From Gammaproteobacteria bacterium (GTDB taxonomy: Bacteria > Pseudomonadota > Gammaproteobacteria > Nevskiales > Nevskiaceae), in the NCBI GenBank assembly GCA_022599775.1, contig JAHZLQ010000073.1:1-51367 (forward strand): a stretch of 51,367 nucleotides of DNA, read 5' to 3'. Shown in pieces: positions 31,471 through 41,322 of this stretch (position 1 is its first letter; each line of letters opens with the position of its first letter). The position numbers and the translations under genes are program-made. Under the pieces are notes generated by a model, which worked only from the letters and a program-made list of their open reading frames with translations, searched no databases and had not been told where the DNA came from.

Positions 31471-33876
31471 ATGCGATTGACTGGGGCCGCCACATTCGTG
31501 GCCATTCTGCTGTTGTCCGCCTGCGGCGGATCACCGGGCTCAGGTGACGCAGACGCCGAATCCGGCGGAACCTACGACGCCACCGTGACCCGCACCACCT
31601 ACGGCATTCCGCACATCAAGGCCGATGACTACGGTAGCCTCGGTTACGGCTACGGTTATGCCTTCGCCGAGGACAATCTCTGCGTGATTCTCGAAGACTT
31701 GCTGACGATCCGCGGTGAACGCGCGCGCTGGTTCGGGCGCGACGGCAGCTACAGCATTCCGGCAGCCGGCGTCACCAACAACAACGTCGACAGCGACTTC
31801 TTCTGGACACTGATGGCAACGGACGCGGTGGTCGAGAATCTGCGTACCAAGGCCAGCCAGGACATCCGCGACGCCACCACCGGCTTCGCCGCCGGCATCA
31901 ACCGCTATGTGCGCGAGCTTCGGTCCGGCGAGCATCCGGGGCGCCATGCAAGTTGTCGCGACGCTGGCTGGATGGCCGAGATCGGGGCCGACGACATCTA
32001 CCGCCGCTATTTCCGCCTGTCGGTGCTGGCCAGTGCCACCGCGCTGTCCAACGAGATCGCGGCCGCAGAGCCACCACCGCTGAGTGGCGCCGACGACAGC
32101 GTGAATCCGACCGCGATCCGGCGCGCGCTGGCCGACGGCACGATCAGCCGCGACGACCTGCCGTACCCGCTGCGCGGCCCGTTCCCGTTCGGCAGCAACA
32201 TGTACGCCTTCGGCCCCGAGGCGACGGCCAGCGGCCAGTCGATGCTGTTCGGCAATCCGCACTTCCCGTGGACCGGTACCGAACGCCTGTACGCCGTGCA
32301 TCTCACGATTCCCGGCAGCCTCAACATCATGGGCGGGGCCCTGTACGGCGTGCCGGCGGTGCTGATCGGTTTCAACGACCACCTTGCATGGACGCATACA
32401 GTGTCCACCGCCTACCGCTTCACCCTGTACGAACTGCCGGTCAATCCGCTCAATCCCAAGCAGTATTTCGTGGACGGGCAGCTGCACGACATGCAGGCCG
32501 TGCCGATGACGATTCAGGTGCTGGAATCCGATGGCAGCCTCAGCGAGGAATCGCGCACCCTGTATCGCTCGGAGTACGGGCCGATGCTGGAACTCAAGGT
32601 GGCCGGTATTCCGATCCTGGGCTGGGACCGCACGCGCGCCTTCACGATGCGTGACGCCAATGCCGAGAACGACCGCCTGCTGCCGCAGTTCTTCGCCTGG
32701 AACCGCGCGCAGTCGCTGGACGAATTCAAACGCCTGCACGGCGAAATCCTCGGCGTGCCCTGGGTCAATACCGTGGCCACCGGGCCGGGTCAGGACGCCT
32801 ATTACGGCGACATCACGGTGGTGCCGAACACGCCCGACGATCTCGTCGACGACTGCAAGGCACCGCTGCTGTCGCCCGTGGTCGCCAGCCTGGTGCCGGG
32901 CCTGCCGCTGTTGCAGGGCAATCGCTCCGAATGCGCCTGGCTGAACGACGAGGACGCGCCGGCACCCGGCATCTTCGGCCCCTCGCATCTGCCGACGCTG
33001 CAACGCGCCGACTGGGTCGGCAATTTCAACGACAGCTACTGGCTCAGCAATCCGGCCGAGCCGGTGACCGGTTTCGCCGCGATCATCGGTGACGAGGGCA
33101 CGGCGCGGTCGCTGCGCACGCGTCTGGGCATACTTCAGGTGCAGCGACGTCTGGCCGGCACCGACGGCCGCGCCGGCGACAAGTTCGACCTTGAAACCCT
33201 CAAGGACGTGGTGCTGTCCGCCGATGTCTACAGCGCCGAGCTGGCACGCGATTCGGTTCTGGAGGAGCTGTGTCCGAGCGCCGGCCTCAATGACACCAGC
33301 GCGGCCTGCGCGGCGATCGAGGGCTGGGACAGCCGCGCCACGCTGACGTCCACCGGCGCGCATGTGTGGCGCCAGTTCTGGCGCGCTGCCGCCGGTGCCA
33401 GCCAGCTCTGGTCCACACCGTTCGATATCGACGACCCGGTCAATACGCCGCGCGATCTCAATACGTCGAGCAGCGGTGTACGCAGCGCCCTGAGCGATGC
33501 CCAAAGCCAGATTCAGGACTTGGGGCTGGACCTGGATGCTTCGCTGGGCGCGATCCAGCGGTCCGGCGTCAACGGCGACATTCCGATCTTCGGCGGCATC
33601 GGCACCGAGGGTGCCTTCACGATCGTCAGCGATCAGGGCCTGAGCAGTGACGGCTACCGCATCGACTACGGCAACAGCTACATCCAGGCCGTGACCTGGG
33701 AGGCCGGCGGCGTGCACGCAGAAGGTTTCGTCACCTATTCCGAATCGACCGATCCGGCGAGTCCGCACTACGCCGACTTCACCGAGGCCTATTCGCAGAA
33801 GCGCTGGCTGCATTATCCGTTTCACGAGGAGGAGATCGCGGCGCAAAAGATCAGCGAACAGCAGCTGGTCGAATAG
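31471..33876 (+). CDS. Penicillin acylase family lipoprotein (N-acyl amide hydrolase)
   Basis: An 801-aa Ntn-hydrolase precursor. Lipobox LLLSAC (Cys 18) and a GGSPGSGDAD linker precede the alpha chain, which starts TVTRTTYGIPHIKADDYGSLGYGYGYAFAEDNL. The beta chain begins at the autocatalytic Gly-Ser, GSNMYAF, with nucleophile Ser 242. It continues GPEATASGQSMLFGNPHFPW. Family members hydrolyse penicillin, cyclic lipopeptide or acyl-homoserine lactone amides in the periplasm; this subgroup resembles the aculeacin/PvdQ-like branch, but the substrate cannot be fixed. Start ATG 31471 with AAGGAGGAG directly upstream. It faces the beta-helix gene across a 144-base divergent region. Confidence 0.9.
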   Translation: MRLTGAATFVAILLLSACGGSPGSGDADAESGGTYDATVTRTTYGIPHIKADDYGSLGYGYGYAFAEDNLCVILEDLLTIRGERARWFGRDGSYSIPAAGVTNNNVDSDFFWTLMATDAVVENLRTKASQDIRDATTGFAAGINRYVRELRSGEHPGRHASCRDAGWMAEIGADDIYRRYFRLSVLASATALSNEIAAAEPPPLSGADDSVNPTAIRRALADGTISRDDLPYPLRGPFPFGSNMYAFGPEATASGQSMLFGNPHFPWTGTERLYAVHLTIPGSLNIMGGALYGVPAVLIGFNDHLAWTHTVSTAYRFTLYELPVNPLNPKQYFVDGQLHDMQAVPMTIQVLESDGSLSEESRTLYRSEYGPMLELKVAGIPILGWDRTRAFTMRDANAENDRLLPQFFAWNRAQSLDEFKRLHGEILGVPWVNTVATGPGQDAYYGDITVVPNTPDDLVDDCKAPLLSPVVASLVPGLPLLQGNRSECAWLNDEDAPAPGIFGPSHLPTLQRADWVGNFNDSYWLSNPAEPVTGFAAIIGDEGTARSLRTRLGILQVQRRLAGTDGRAGDKFDLETLKDVVLSADVYSAELARDSVLEELCPSAGLNDTSAACAAIEGWDSRATLTSTGAHVWRQFWRAAAGASQLWSTPFDIDDPVNTPRDLNTSSSGVRSALSDAQSQIQDLGLDLDASLGAIQRSGVNGDIPIFGGIGTEGAFTIVSDQGLSSDGYRIDYGNSYIQAVTWEAGGVHAEGFVTYSESTDPASPHYADFTEAYSQKRWLHYPFHEEEIAAQKISEQQLVE

Positions 33877-33897
33877 CGGGCGCCGCTTGCGGCTACA

Positions 33898-34260
33898 ATG
33901 GCACCGATGATTCGTCTCGGCGCCATGGTTCTGCTGATGTTCGCACTGTGCGGACAGGCCTACGCGTCCGTGGCCATGCCGCCGATGCTGCCGGCCGCCA
34001 GCACGCCCGAGCCCAGCGGCATGTCCGGCGAGCATTGCCACGACGGCATGACGGCCGACGCGGGCGACGAGCTTTTGCCGTGCTGCCAGACCAGCGCCTG
34101 CCACTGCCCCAGCGGCTGTACCTCGGCGGCCTTGCCGATGGCGCCCTCGGCCGCTGCACCCATCGGTCCGGGCGCCGCCCCGGTTGTCGCGCCCTTGCCG
34201 ATTTCGAGCCTGCTGCCGCAGGCGCCCCGACTCCGACCTCCGATCCGCTCCGCAAGTTAA
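33898..34260 (+). CDS. CopL-like metal-binding regulatory protein
   Basis: A 120-aa exported protein with an N-terminal hydrophobic segment (IRLGAMVLLMFALCGQAYAS) and a Cys/His/Met-rich mature part, GEHCHDG...CCQTSACHCPSGC. This matches the CopL family of Xanthomonadaceae, small metal-binding proteins found in front of copper-resistance genes. Here it sits 68 bases before a CusCBA-type operon, which supports a copper/silver role. Possible starts are ATG 33898 and ATG 33907; a TACAAT at 33893-33898 may be a -10 box, which would put the transcription start near 33905 and favour the second. Confidence 0.72.
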   Translation: MAPMIRLGAMVLLMFALCGQAYASVAMPPMLPAASTPEPSGMSGEHCHDGMTADAGDELLPCCQTSACHCPSGCTSAALPMAPSAAAPIGPGAAPVVAPLPISSLLPQAPRLRPPIRSAS

Positions 34261-34328
34261 GCGTTCACCGAGTCGCGACGCCGGACTAGTTCCGGGCTCG
34301 CGATCCGTCCGTTCTTGCGGAGACATCC

Positions 34329-35591
34329 ATGTTTCGAATGGCAAGCACCCTCGTTGCGGCGTGGGCCTTGATCCTGATCGCGTTCGCACCGCCGGCGGCG
34401 GCCGCGCCGACGCTGAGGCTTGAACAGGCACAGCGCTTGGCACTCGCGCAGCAGCCTGCGTTGTTGGCGCAGCGTGCCGGCATCAATGCGGCCCGCGAGC
34501 GCGCCGTCTCGGCGGCGCAACTGCCGGCGCCGGAACTGAACCTGGGTCTGAGCAACCTCAGCCTGTCCGATCCCAACCCGTATCGCGACGACGCCGAACG
34601 CATGAGCATGACGCGAATCGGGATTCGTCAGGCCGTGCCCAATGCCGCCAAGCGCGAACTTGCCTCGCAGCGCGAGCAGGACACGGCCGCGCTGGGAGAA
34701 GTCCGCTACCAGGCCTTGAGGCGACGCATCGATCGGGATGTGGCACAGGCCTGGATCGCGGTCTGGAGCGGCGCACGCGCGCTGGCGTTGATGCGTCAGC
34801 TAACCGCGCAAAGCCGACATCAGCAGGACACCGCGACGATCGGCTTTCGCAGCGGCCAGGGCGAGCAGACCACGGTGCTCGCGGCCAGCCTGGACCTTGA
34901 ACGAATGCGTGACCGGATCGCGGAGCTCGAACAGCAACAGGCCGTCGATCGGGCGCGTCTGGCGCGCTGGATCGGGGACGAGGCGGCGCAGGAGGCGCTG
35001 CCCGACAGCGCGCCGACCCTGAGGGCTCCGCCATCACTGGACCGCTTGCTGGACGGTCTTGCGGCACATCCGGAGATCCGCGGCGAAGACCGGCTGCAGG
35101 CGCTGGCGCAGACGCAGATCGAACTCGCGCAGGCGCAGAACAAGCCCGATTGGCGGGTGCAGGCCGGCTATGCCTACCGCCAGCCGTACGACGACATGAT
35201 CAGCGTGGAGGTCGGTATCGATCTGCCCTGGGTCGGCGCCAGCCGGCGCCAGGACCGCGAGCTGGCCGCCGCCCGCGAACGGCTGGCCGGACAGTCGGCC
35301 AGTCGTGAGGACCGCCTGCGGCGGCTGCGCGCGCAGGCCGCATCGGACTACCGCGAATGGACCCGCCTTGGCGAACGCCTGCAGCGCTACGACGACACGC
35401 TGCTGCCGCTGGCACAGCGCCGCACGGACGCCGCGCTGGCGGATTACCGCGCCGGCAACGGTGATTTGAGCGTGGTCTTCGATGCGCGCCGCACGGTGCT
35501 GGAGCTTCGTCTGCAACGCCTGAGTCTGCAGACCCAGAAATTGAACAAAACGGCCAGCCTGCAATGGCTCGCCGCCGGAGAATCCGAATGA
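34329..35591 (+). CDS. cusC: TolC-family outer-membrane channel of a Cus-type efflux system
   Basis: A 420-aa protein with signal peptide (STLVAAWALILIAFAPPAAAA). Two halves of long coiled-coil helices (about 35-210 and 240-415) give the outer-membrane-factor fold; ELNLGLSNLSLSDPNPYRDDAERMSM and RVQAGYAYRQPYDDMISVEVGIDLPW are typical of the metal-efflux CusC/CzcC branch. It forms the outer-membrane exit duct for the following CusB and CusA. Its TGA overlaps the ATG of the next gene (ATGA at 35588-35591). Shorter than E. coli CusC (about 460 aa), as usual for this branch. Confidence 0.88.
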   Translation: MFRMASTLVAAWALILIAFAPPAAAAPTLRLEQAQRLALAQQPALLAQRAGINAARERAVSAAQLPAPELNLGLSNLSLSDPNPYRDDAERMSMTRIGIRQAVPNAAKRELASQREQDTAALGEVRYQALRRRIDRDVAQAWIAVWSGARALALMRQLTAQSRHQQDTATIGFRSGQGEQTTVLAASLDLERMRDRIAELEQQQAVDRARLARWIGDEAAQEALPDSAPTLRAPPSLDRLLDGLAAHPEIRGEDRLQALAQTQIELAQAQNKPDWRVQAGYAYRQPYDDMISVEVGIDLPWVGASRRQDRELAAARERLAGQSASREDRLRRLRAQAASDYREWTRLGERLQRYDDTLLPLAQRRTDAALADYRAGNGDLSVVFDARRTVLELRLQRLSLQTQKLNKTASLQWLAAGESE

Positions 35592-36826
35592 ACAGGGCAA
35601 GTCTGATCGCCGCATCACTGCTGATCATCGCGGTGGCGGCCGGCGGCATCTGGTATGCACGTACGCCGAAGGCCTCCGACGCCGAGTCCCCGCCCGCGGC
35701 CTCGGCTGCGGACGCACGCGAGGTGCTGTACTGGTACGACCCGATGAAGCCGGAGGTGCATTTCGACGAACCCGGGCCCTCACCGTTCATGGACATGGCG
35801 CTGGTGCCCAAGTACCGGCAGGCCGATCGTGGCGAGGGCATCGTCAGTATCGATCCGCGCATGGCCCAGAATCTGGGTGTGCGCAGCGCGCCGGTCGAGC
35901 GTGGCACGTTCTGGCAGCGCATCGATACCGTGGGCAGCGTCGCGATCGACGAGCGACGCATTCGCGTCATCGAGAGTCGCGCCTCGGGCTGGATCGAATC
36001 TCAGACCGTGCATACCGTCGGCGCGACGGTGCGGCGCGGCGAGCGCGTCGCCGGCGTCTATTCGCCGGCGCTGTACGCGGCACAGCAGGAGTACGTGTTG
36101 GCGCTGCGGGCCGGCGACGCCGCGCTCGCCGAGGCCTCGCGCCAACGTCTGCGGCTGCTCGGCGCCACCGAGGCTCAGGTCGACGGCGTGCGGCGGCGTG
36201 GCACCGCCGAACGCGAGCTGTCTCTGGTCTCGCCGATCGACGGCGTGGTGATCGATCTCGATGCCCACGAAGGCCGCCAGATCGGGCCCGGCATGCCGCT
36301 GATGCGCATCGCCGACCTCTCGCGCATCTGGGTGTATGCCGATATCCCGGAGGCCCAGGCCGACTGGATCGCGCAGGGGCGCCCGGCCGAGGTGCAGTTG
36401 CGCGGCCGCACCGGGGGGCTGCTGGAAGGCGAGGTCGACTATCTGTATCCGACGGTGGACGCCGCCAGCCGCACCGTGCGTGCGCGGCTGGTGTTCGACA
36501 ATCCGGACGGTCTGCTGCGGCCCGGCATGTATGTGGACGTAACGCTGTTCGGCGGGGCGCGTCGCGAGGTATTGACGGTGCCGAGCGAAGCCCTGATCCG
36601 AACCGGCTCGCGCAACACCGTGATCGTCGCCGAGGGCGCAGGCCGCTTCCGGCCCGTGTCCGTGGCACTGGGCCCGGAGCGCCTGGGCCGCACGGTGATC
36701 GCGGACGGGCTTGAAGAAGCTCAACAGGTCGTCGTCTCGGGTCAATTCCTGATCGATTCGGAGGCGAGCCTGCAAGGCGCCTATGCACGCATGGACCAAG
36801 ACACGCCTCACGGGCAAAACCCATGA
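35588..36826 (+). CDS. cusB: CusB-like RND efflux periplasmic adaptor
   Basis: A 412-aa membrane-fusion protein. A signal/anchor ([19 protein letters not shown]) is followed by a heavy-metal-binding domain [17 protein letters not shown]...MDMALVPKY, the Met- and His-bearing part that takes metal from the periplasm. The barrel-sandwich domain has [24 protein letters not shown] and [21 protein letters not shown]; the C-terminal domain contains [17 protein letters not shown]. It links the RND pump to the outer-membrane channel. Start ATG 35588 is coupled with the cusC stop, and its TGA overlaps the cusA start in the same ATGA fashion (36823-36826). Confidence 0.92.
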   Translation: MNRASLIAASLLIIAVAAGGIWYARTPKASDAESPPAASAADAREVLYWYDPMKPEVHFDEPGPSPFMDMALVPKYRQADRGEGIVSIDPRMAQNLGVRSAPVERGTFWQRIDTVGSVAIDERRIRVIESRASGWIESQTVHTVGATVRRGERVAGVYSPALYAAQQEYVLALRAGDAALAEASRQRLRLLGATEAQVDGVRRRGTAERELSLVSPIDGVVIDLDAHEGRQIGPGMPLMRIADLSRIWVYADIPEAQADWIAQGRPAEVQLRGRTGGLLEGEVDYLYPTVDAASRTVRARLVFDNPDGLLRPGMYVDVTLFGGARREVLTVPSEALIRTGSRNTVIVAEGAGRFRPVSVALGPERLGRTVIADGLEEAQQVVVSGQFLIDSEASLQGAYARMDQDTPHGQNP

Positions 36827-39800
36827 TCGCGCGCCTGATCCATTGGAGCATTCACAACCGTTTCCTGGTGTTGCTGGCAACGGCGCTGGCGGTGGCCTGG
36901 GGCGTGTGGGCGGTGCGAACCACGCCGCTCGATGCGCTTCCCGACCTGTCGGACGTGCAGGTGATCGTGCGCACCACTTGGCCGGGCCAGGCCCCGCAAC
37001 TGGTCGAGGATCAGCTCACCTATCCCTTGACCACGACGATGTTGTCGGTGCCCTACGCCAAAACCGTGCGCGGCTATTCGATGTTCGGCGAATCCTTCGT
37101 CTACGTGCTGTTCGAGGACGGCGTGGACCTGTACTGGGCGCGTTCGCGCGTGCTGGAGTACCTGTCACAGATTCAGGGGGAGCTTCCGGACGGCGCCCGG
37201 GCGTCGCTGGGGCCGGACGCCACCGGCGTGGGCTGGGTCTACGAATATGCGCTGGTGGATCGCAGCGGCCAGCACGACCTCTCGCAGTTGCGCAGCCTGC
37301 AGGACTGGTTCCTCAAGTACGAACTCAAGAGCCTGCCGAACGTTTCGGAGGTGGCGACGCTCGGCGGCTTCAACCGCCAGTACCAGATCGTGGTCGATCC
37401 GAACCGGCTGCGCGCCTACGGCGTCACCGTCGATCAGGTGATACAGGCGGTGCGCGATGCCAATGGCGAGGCCGGCGGCTCCATCCTCGAACTCGGCGAA
37501 GCCGAATACATGGTGCGCTCGCGCGGCTATCTGCGCTCGCTCGACGACTTCCGCCAGATTGGCCTCGGTGCGCGCGGTGACGGTGTGCCGCTGCGCCTGG
37601 CGGATGTCGCCGAAATCCGCCTCGGACCGGAACTGAGGCGTGGCATCGCCGAACTCGATGGCGAGGGCGAGACCGTCGGCGGCGTCATCGTGATGCGCTA
37701 CGGTGCCAATGCCGTGGAAACCATCGACGCGGTCAAGGCCAGGCTCGAACAACTGCAGGGCAGCCTGCCGGCGGGCGTCGAAATCGTGCCGACCTACGAC
37801 CGTTCGGCCTTGATCGACCGCGCCGTCGACAACCTCGGCCACAAACTGCTGGAGGAATTCATCGTCGTCGCCATCGTCTGCGCGGCCTTCCTGTTCCATC
37901 TGCGCTCGGCGCTGGTCGCGGTGGTGAGTCTGCCGGTCGGCGTGCTGGTGGCCTTCATCGTGATGCGTTACCAGGGCATTGGCGCCAACATCATGAGCCT
38001 GGGCGGCATTGCGATCGCGATCGGCGCGATGGTCGACGCCGCGATCGTGATGATCGAAAACGCGCACAAGCGCATCGAGCATGAAGGCAGTGACGGCGAC
38101 CATTCCAGACGCATCGCCGAGGCCGCCGCCGAGGTCGGGCCGGCGCTGTTCTTCAGCCTGCTGATCATCACCGTGTCCTTCGTGCCGGTGTTCAGCTTGC
38201 AGGCCCAGGAAGGGCGCCTGTTCGCACCGCTGGCCTACACCAAGACCTACGCGATGGCGGCCGCCGCCGGCCTGTCCGTGACCCTGGTGCCGGTGCTGAT
38301 GGTGTTGTTCGTGCGCGGCCGCATCCGGCCCGAGTCCGCCAATCCGATCAACCGTGTGCTGGTACGCCTGTATCGGCCGGTGATCCTGCGCGTGCTGCGC
38401 CATCCGTGGTGGACGCTGGGCCTGGCCGGCTTGGTATTGCTGCTGTCGCTATGGCCGATGACGCGCCTGGGATCGGAGTTCATCCCGCCACTGGATGAAG
38501 GCGACGTGCTGTACATGCCGACCACGCTGCCGGGCGTATCGCCGGGCAAGGCCGCCGAAATCCTGCAGCAGACCGATCGCATCCTCAAGACCTTTCCGGA
38601 AGTCGAAACCGTGTTCGGCAAGGTCGGCCGTGCCGATACCGCAACCGATCCGGCGCCGTTGACGATGATCGAAACCACCATCCGCCTCAAGCCGCGCGAT
38701 CAATGGCGGCCCGGCATGACGCAGCACGGACTGATCGAAGCCTTCGACGCCGCCCTGCAGATTCCGGGCATGGGCAACGTCTGGGTCCAGCCGATCCGCA
38801 ATCGCATCGACATGCTCGCCACCGGCATCAAGTCGCCGGTCGGCCTCAAGATTTCGGGCCCGGATCTGGCGGTGATCGACCGTATCGGCGGCGAGATCGA
38901 AGGTGTGCTCAAGCCGATCGACGGCACGGTGTCGGCTTTCGCCGAACGCGTCGATGGTGGTCGCTACATCGAACTGCATCCATATCGTGAACAGCTCGCG
39001 CGTTACGGTCTGTCGATCGCGCAGTTCAACCGGATCGTCGCCGTGGCGGTCGGCGGCCAGAACATCGGCCAGACCGTGGAGGGCCTAGCACGCTATCCGA
39101 TCAATCTGCGCTACCCGCGCCAATGGCGCGATTCGGTGGCAGCACTGGAATCACTGCCGGTGCTGACCGCGGACGGGCAGACCCTGACGCTGGGCAGCAT
39201 CGCCGAGGTCGCCATCGTCGACGGCCCGCCGATGATCAAGAGCGAGAACGCGCGGCCGACTGGCACGGTTTTCGTCGACATTCGCGACCGCGATCTGGGC
39301 TCCTACGTCGCCGAGGCCAAACAGGCGGTGGCCGCACAGGTCGTGTTGCCGGCCGGCTATTCGATCGCCTGGGCCGGTCAGTTCGAGTACCTGGAACGCG
39401 CGGCGCAGCGCCTGCGGCTGGTGATCCCCGTGACCTTGGCGATCATCTTCGTACTGCTGTATCTGAGCTTCGGGCGCTGGACCGAGGCGCTGCTGATCAT
39501 GGGTACGCTGCCGTTCGCACTGGTCGGCGGCATCTGGCTGATCTGGGCGTTGGGACATGCCGTGTCGGTGGCCACCGCGATCGGTTTCATCGCCCTGGCC
39601 GGCGTGTCGGCTGAGTTCGGCGTGATCATGCTGATCTATCTGGATCAGGCCCTGCGGCGACACCGCGAGACCGGGGAAGCGCTGACCGAGACCCGACTCG
39701 ACGACGCGATCATCGAAGGCGCGGTACAGCGCGTGCGTCCCAAGGCGATGACGGTGGCGGTGATCGTCGCGGGACTCCTGCCGATGTTCTGGGGTGCCGG

Positions 39801-39945
39801 CACCGGCTCGGAAATCATGCAGCGCATCGCCGCACCGATGATCGGCGGCATGATCAGCGCGCCGCTGCTGTCGATGCTGGTGCTGCCGGCGGCGTACAAG
39901 TTGTTGCACGGTCGGCGGCTGCGACGCAGGGAACATGACGCCTGA
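36823..39945 (+). CDS. cusA: CusA/CzcA-family heavy-metal RND efflux pump
   Basis: A 1040-aa inner-membrane proton/metal antiporter of the HME-RND class. N-terminal helix [20 protein letters not shown] and the large loop [30 protein letters not shown] are diagnostic. [22 protein letters not shown] in helix 4 carries the proton-relay Asp. The second porter loop reads [24 protein letters not shown], which contains a Met corresponding to the metal-binding region of CusA. With its partners it extrudes Cu(I)/Ag(I) across both membranes. The Met pattern favours monovalent metals over zinc/cobalt, but substrate choice is not certain from sequence. Confidence 0.93.
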   Translation: MIARLIHWSIHNRFLVLLATALAVAWGVWAVRTTPLDALPDLSDVQVIVRTTWPGQAPQLVEDQLTYPLTTTMLSVPYAKTVRGYSMFGESFVYVLFEDGVDLYWARSRVLEYLSQIQGELPDGARASLGPDATGVGWVYEYALVDRSGQHDLSQLRSLQDWFLKYELKSLPNVSEVATLGGFNRQYQIVVDPNRLRAYGVTVDQVIQAVRDANGEAGGSILELGEAEYMVRSRGYLRSLDDFRQIGLGARGDGVPLRLADVAEIRLGPELRRGIAELDGEGETVGGVIVMRYGANAVETIDAVKARLEQLQGSLPAGVEIVPTYDRSALIDRAVDNLGHKLLEEFIVVAIVCAAFLFHLRSALVAVVSLPVGVLVAFIVMRYQGIGANIMSLGGIAIAIGAMVDAAIVMIENAHKRIEHEGSDGDHSRRIAEAAAEVGPALFFSLLIITVSFVPVFSLQAQEGRLFAPLAYTKTYAMAAAAGLSVTLVPVLMVLFVRGRIRPESANPINRVLVRLYRPVILRVLRHPWWTLGLAGLVLLLSLWPMTRLGSEFIPPLDEGDVLYMPTTLPGVSPGKAAEILQQTDRILKTFPEVETVFGKVGRADTATDPAPLTMIETTIRLKPRDQWRPGMTQHGLIEAFDAALQIPGMGNVWVQPIRNRIDMLATGIKSPVGLKISGPDLAVIDRIGGEIEGVLKPIDGTVSAFAERVDGGRYIELHPYREQLARYGLSIAQFNRIVAVAVGGQNIGQTVEGLARYPINLRYPRQWRDSVAALESLPVLTADGQTLTLGSIAEVAIVDGPPMIKSENARPTGTVFVDIRDRDLGSYVAEAKQAVAAQVVLPAGYSIAWAGQFEYLERAAQRLRLVIPVTLAIIFVLLYLSFGRWTEALLIMGTLPFALVGGIWLIWALGHAVSVATAIGFIALAGVSAEFGVIMLIYLDQALRRHRETGEALTETRLDDAIIEGAVQRVRPKAMTVAVIVAGLLPMFWGAGTGSEIMQRIAAPMIGGMISAPLLSMLVLPAAYKLLHGRRLRRREHDA

Positions 39946-39957
39946 TTCGTTCGACCC

Positions 39958-40058
39958 CGTCATTCCGGGGCCCGCGTCGCGGGAACCCGGAATCCAAGCG
40001 GCGTTGCCGACTGTCGCATGGATTCCGGATCAGTCCTGCAGTCTGTCCGGAATGGCGG
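39958..40058. repeat. Palindromic intergenic repeat (CGTCATTCCGG type)
   Basis: Between cusA and the acetyltransferase gene the DNA begins with CGTCATTCCGGGGCC and ends with GTCCGGAATGGCGG, inverted copies at the ends. Inside lie GCGTCGCGGGAACCCGGAATCC and GCATGGATTCCGGATCAG, further inverted pairs. This is the organisation of the common GTCATTCCCGCG...GCGGGAATGAC intergenic palindromes of many proteobacteria. It may serve as terminator for cusCBA and for the convergent gene. Confidence 0.6.
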
Positions 40059-40081
40059 TGGAAGGCTTGCGCCTGTCGTAC

Positions 40082-40576
40082 TCAAAGCTGTTTCTGCAGA
40101 AACACCAGATCCAGCCAGCGATCGAACTTGCGTCCCACCTGCGGCATGCGGGCGGTCTCGCTGAAGCCCAGCGATTCGTGCAGGCGGATCGATACCGTAT
40201 TGCTGGCGTCGATGCCCCCAATCATTACGTGCAGGCCGGCCTCCTGCGCCCGGATGATCAATGCCTGCAGCAGGCCGCGACCGAGGCCGCGCCCGCGCGC
40301 GGCAGCGTCCACGTAGACCGAATGCTCCACGGTTTGCGCATAGCCGTCCCAGTCCCGAAACGGGCCGTAGCTGGCATAGCCGAGCACGCCGGACTCGTCC
40401 GTGGCCACCAGCACCGGGAAGCCGCGTTGGCGTCGGGCGGCCAGCCAGGCCTGGCGGTTCGCAAGGTCCAGCGGCGTCCACGACCACACCGCGGTGGTGT
40501 TGGCGATGGCCTCGTTGAGAATCTCCAGAATGCGCGGCAGGTCGGATTCGGTGGCGTCACGAACAGTGATGGACAT
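40082..40576 (-). CDS. GNAT N-acetyltransferase, phosphinothricin acetyltransferase-like
   Basis: A 164-aa cytosolic acetyltransferase. ITVRDATESDLPRILEILNEAIANTTAVW, the PLDLANRQAWLAARR segment and GYASYGPFRDWDGYAQTVEHSVYVDAAARGRGLGRGLLQALI (acetyl-CoA loop RGRGLG) are typical of the PAT/YncA subgroup; it ends SIRLHESLGFSETARMPQVGRKFDRWLDLVFLQK. Members acetylate small amines such as methionine sulfoximine, sulfone or phosphinothricin. Start ATG 40574-40576; the open frame beyond to 40753 overlaps the divergent promoter and rsmG. Divergent from rsmG. Confidence 0.9.
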   Translation of the reverse strand: MSITVRDATESDLPRILEILNEAIANTTAVWSWTPLDLANRQAWLAARRQRGFPVLVATDESGVLGYASYGPFRDWDGYAQTVEHSVYVDAAARGRGLGRGLLQALIIRAQEAGLHVMIGGIDASNTVSIRLHESLGFSETARMPQVGRKFDRWLDLVFLQKQL

Positions 40577-40683
40577 GGGATTGCGCGGACGAGGCCTGTG
40601 CGTATCGTACGGTAAAGCCGGTGCCCGGCCGCATCGGCCGCCGGCTATACTGCGCGCCATTTTTTTGAGTTGGCTTTTCTCCC

Positions 40684-41322
40684 GTGAAATCCGCAACCGT
40701 CCTGCACGGCGGCCTCGCCGCCTTGTCGCTAGACGCCGCGCTGGCGGAACCACTGCTGCGCTATCTGGGCGAACTGGAGAAGTGGAACCGCGCCTACAAC
40801 CTCACGGCGGTGCGCGACCCGGCGGAGATGGTGACGCGCCACCTGCTCGATTCGCTGGTGCTGATCCGCGGCGGTGAAACGCGCTTCACGCTGCCGGCCA
40901 CGCGCCTGCTCGACGTGGGCGCCGGCGCGGGCCTGCCCGGTATCGTGCTGGCGATCGCGAGACCGCAGTTGCAGGTCACGGTGCTGGATTCCAATGGCAA
41001 GAAAGCCCGCTTCATGCGCCACGCGGTGCGCACGCTGGGCCTGGACAATGTCGAGGTCGTCGAAGGGCGGGCCGAGGGCCTGGAGGCCGAAGCACCGTTT
41101 CCGGCCGTGGTCTCGCGCGCCTTCGCATCACTGGCCGATTTCGTACGCCTGACCGACAAGGCACTGGCCGCGGATGGGCAGTGGCTGGCGATGAAAGGTA
41201 AGCTCAGCGACAGTGAAACCAAGGACATCCCCGGGGACGTGAAGATTCTCGACATTCATCGTTTGGACGTACCAGGCCTCGCCGAAGCGCGGCAACTGGT
41301 CGTGGCGACGCGCGCCTCATGA
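40684..41322 (+). CDS. rsmG: 16S rRNA (guanine-527-N7) methyltransferase
   Basis: A 212-aa SAM-dependent enzyme (formerly GidB). Typical stretches: WNRAYNLTAVRDPAEMVTRHLLDSL, the SAM-binding LLDVGAGAGLPGIVLAI, VLDSNGKKARFMRHAVRTLGLDNVEVVEGRAE and VVSRAFASL. It methylates N7 of G527 in 16S rRNA on the 30S subunit. The start is GTG 40684, with TATACT at 40646-40651 as a possible -10 box and a T-rich tract between. Its TGA overlaps the parA start (ATGA at 41319-41322), the standard rsmG-parA-parB arrangement near bacterial replication origins. Confidence 0.95.
   Translation: MKSATVLHGGLAALSLDAALAEPLLRYLGELEKWNRAYNLTAVRDPAEMVTRHLLDSLVLIRGGETRFTLPATRLLDVGAGAGLPGIVLAIARPQLQVTVLDSNGKKARFMRHAVRTLGLDNVEVVEGRAEGLEAEAPFPAVVSRAFASLADFVRLTDKALAADGQWLAMKGKLSDSETKDIPGDVKILDIHRLDVPGLAEARQLVVATRAS

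Noticed and set aside
31540-34443. A 967-codon open frame on the minus strand
   Set aside because: Antisense to the acylase, CopL-like and cusC genes, which have clear homology. Its composition is that of a mirror frame in GC-rich DNA.
40870-40895. GTGAAACGCGCTTCAC in rsmG as a parS site
   Set aside because: It is palindromic-looking but differs from the parS consensus in the central and outer positions, and lies inside conserved rsmG codons.
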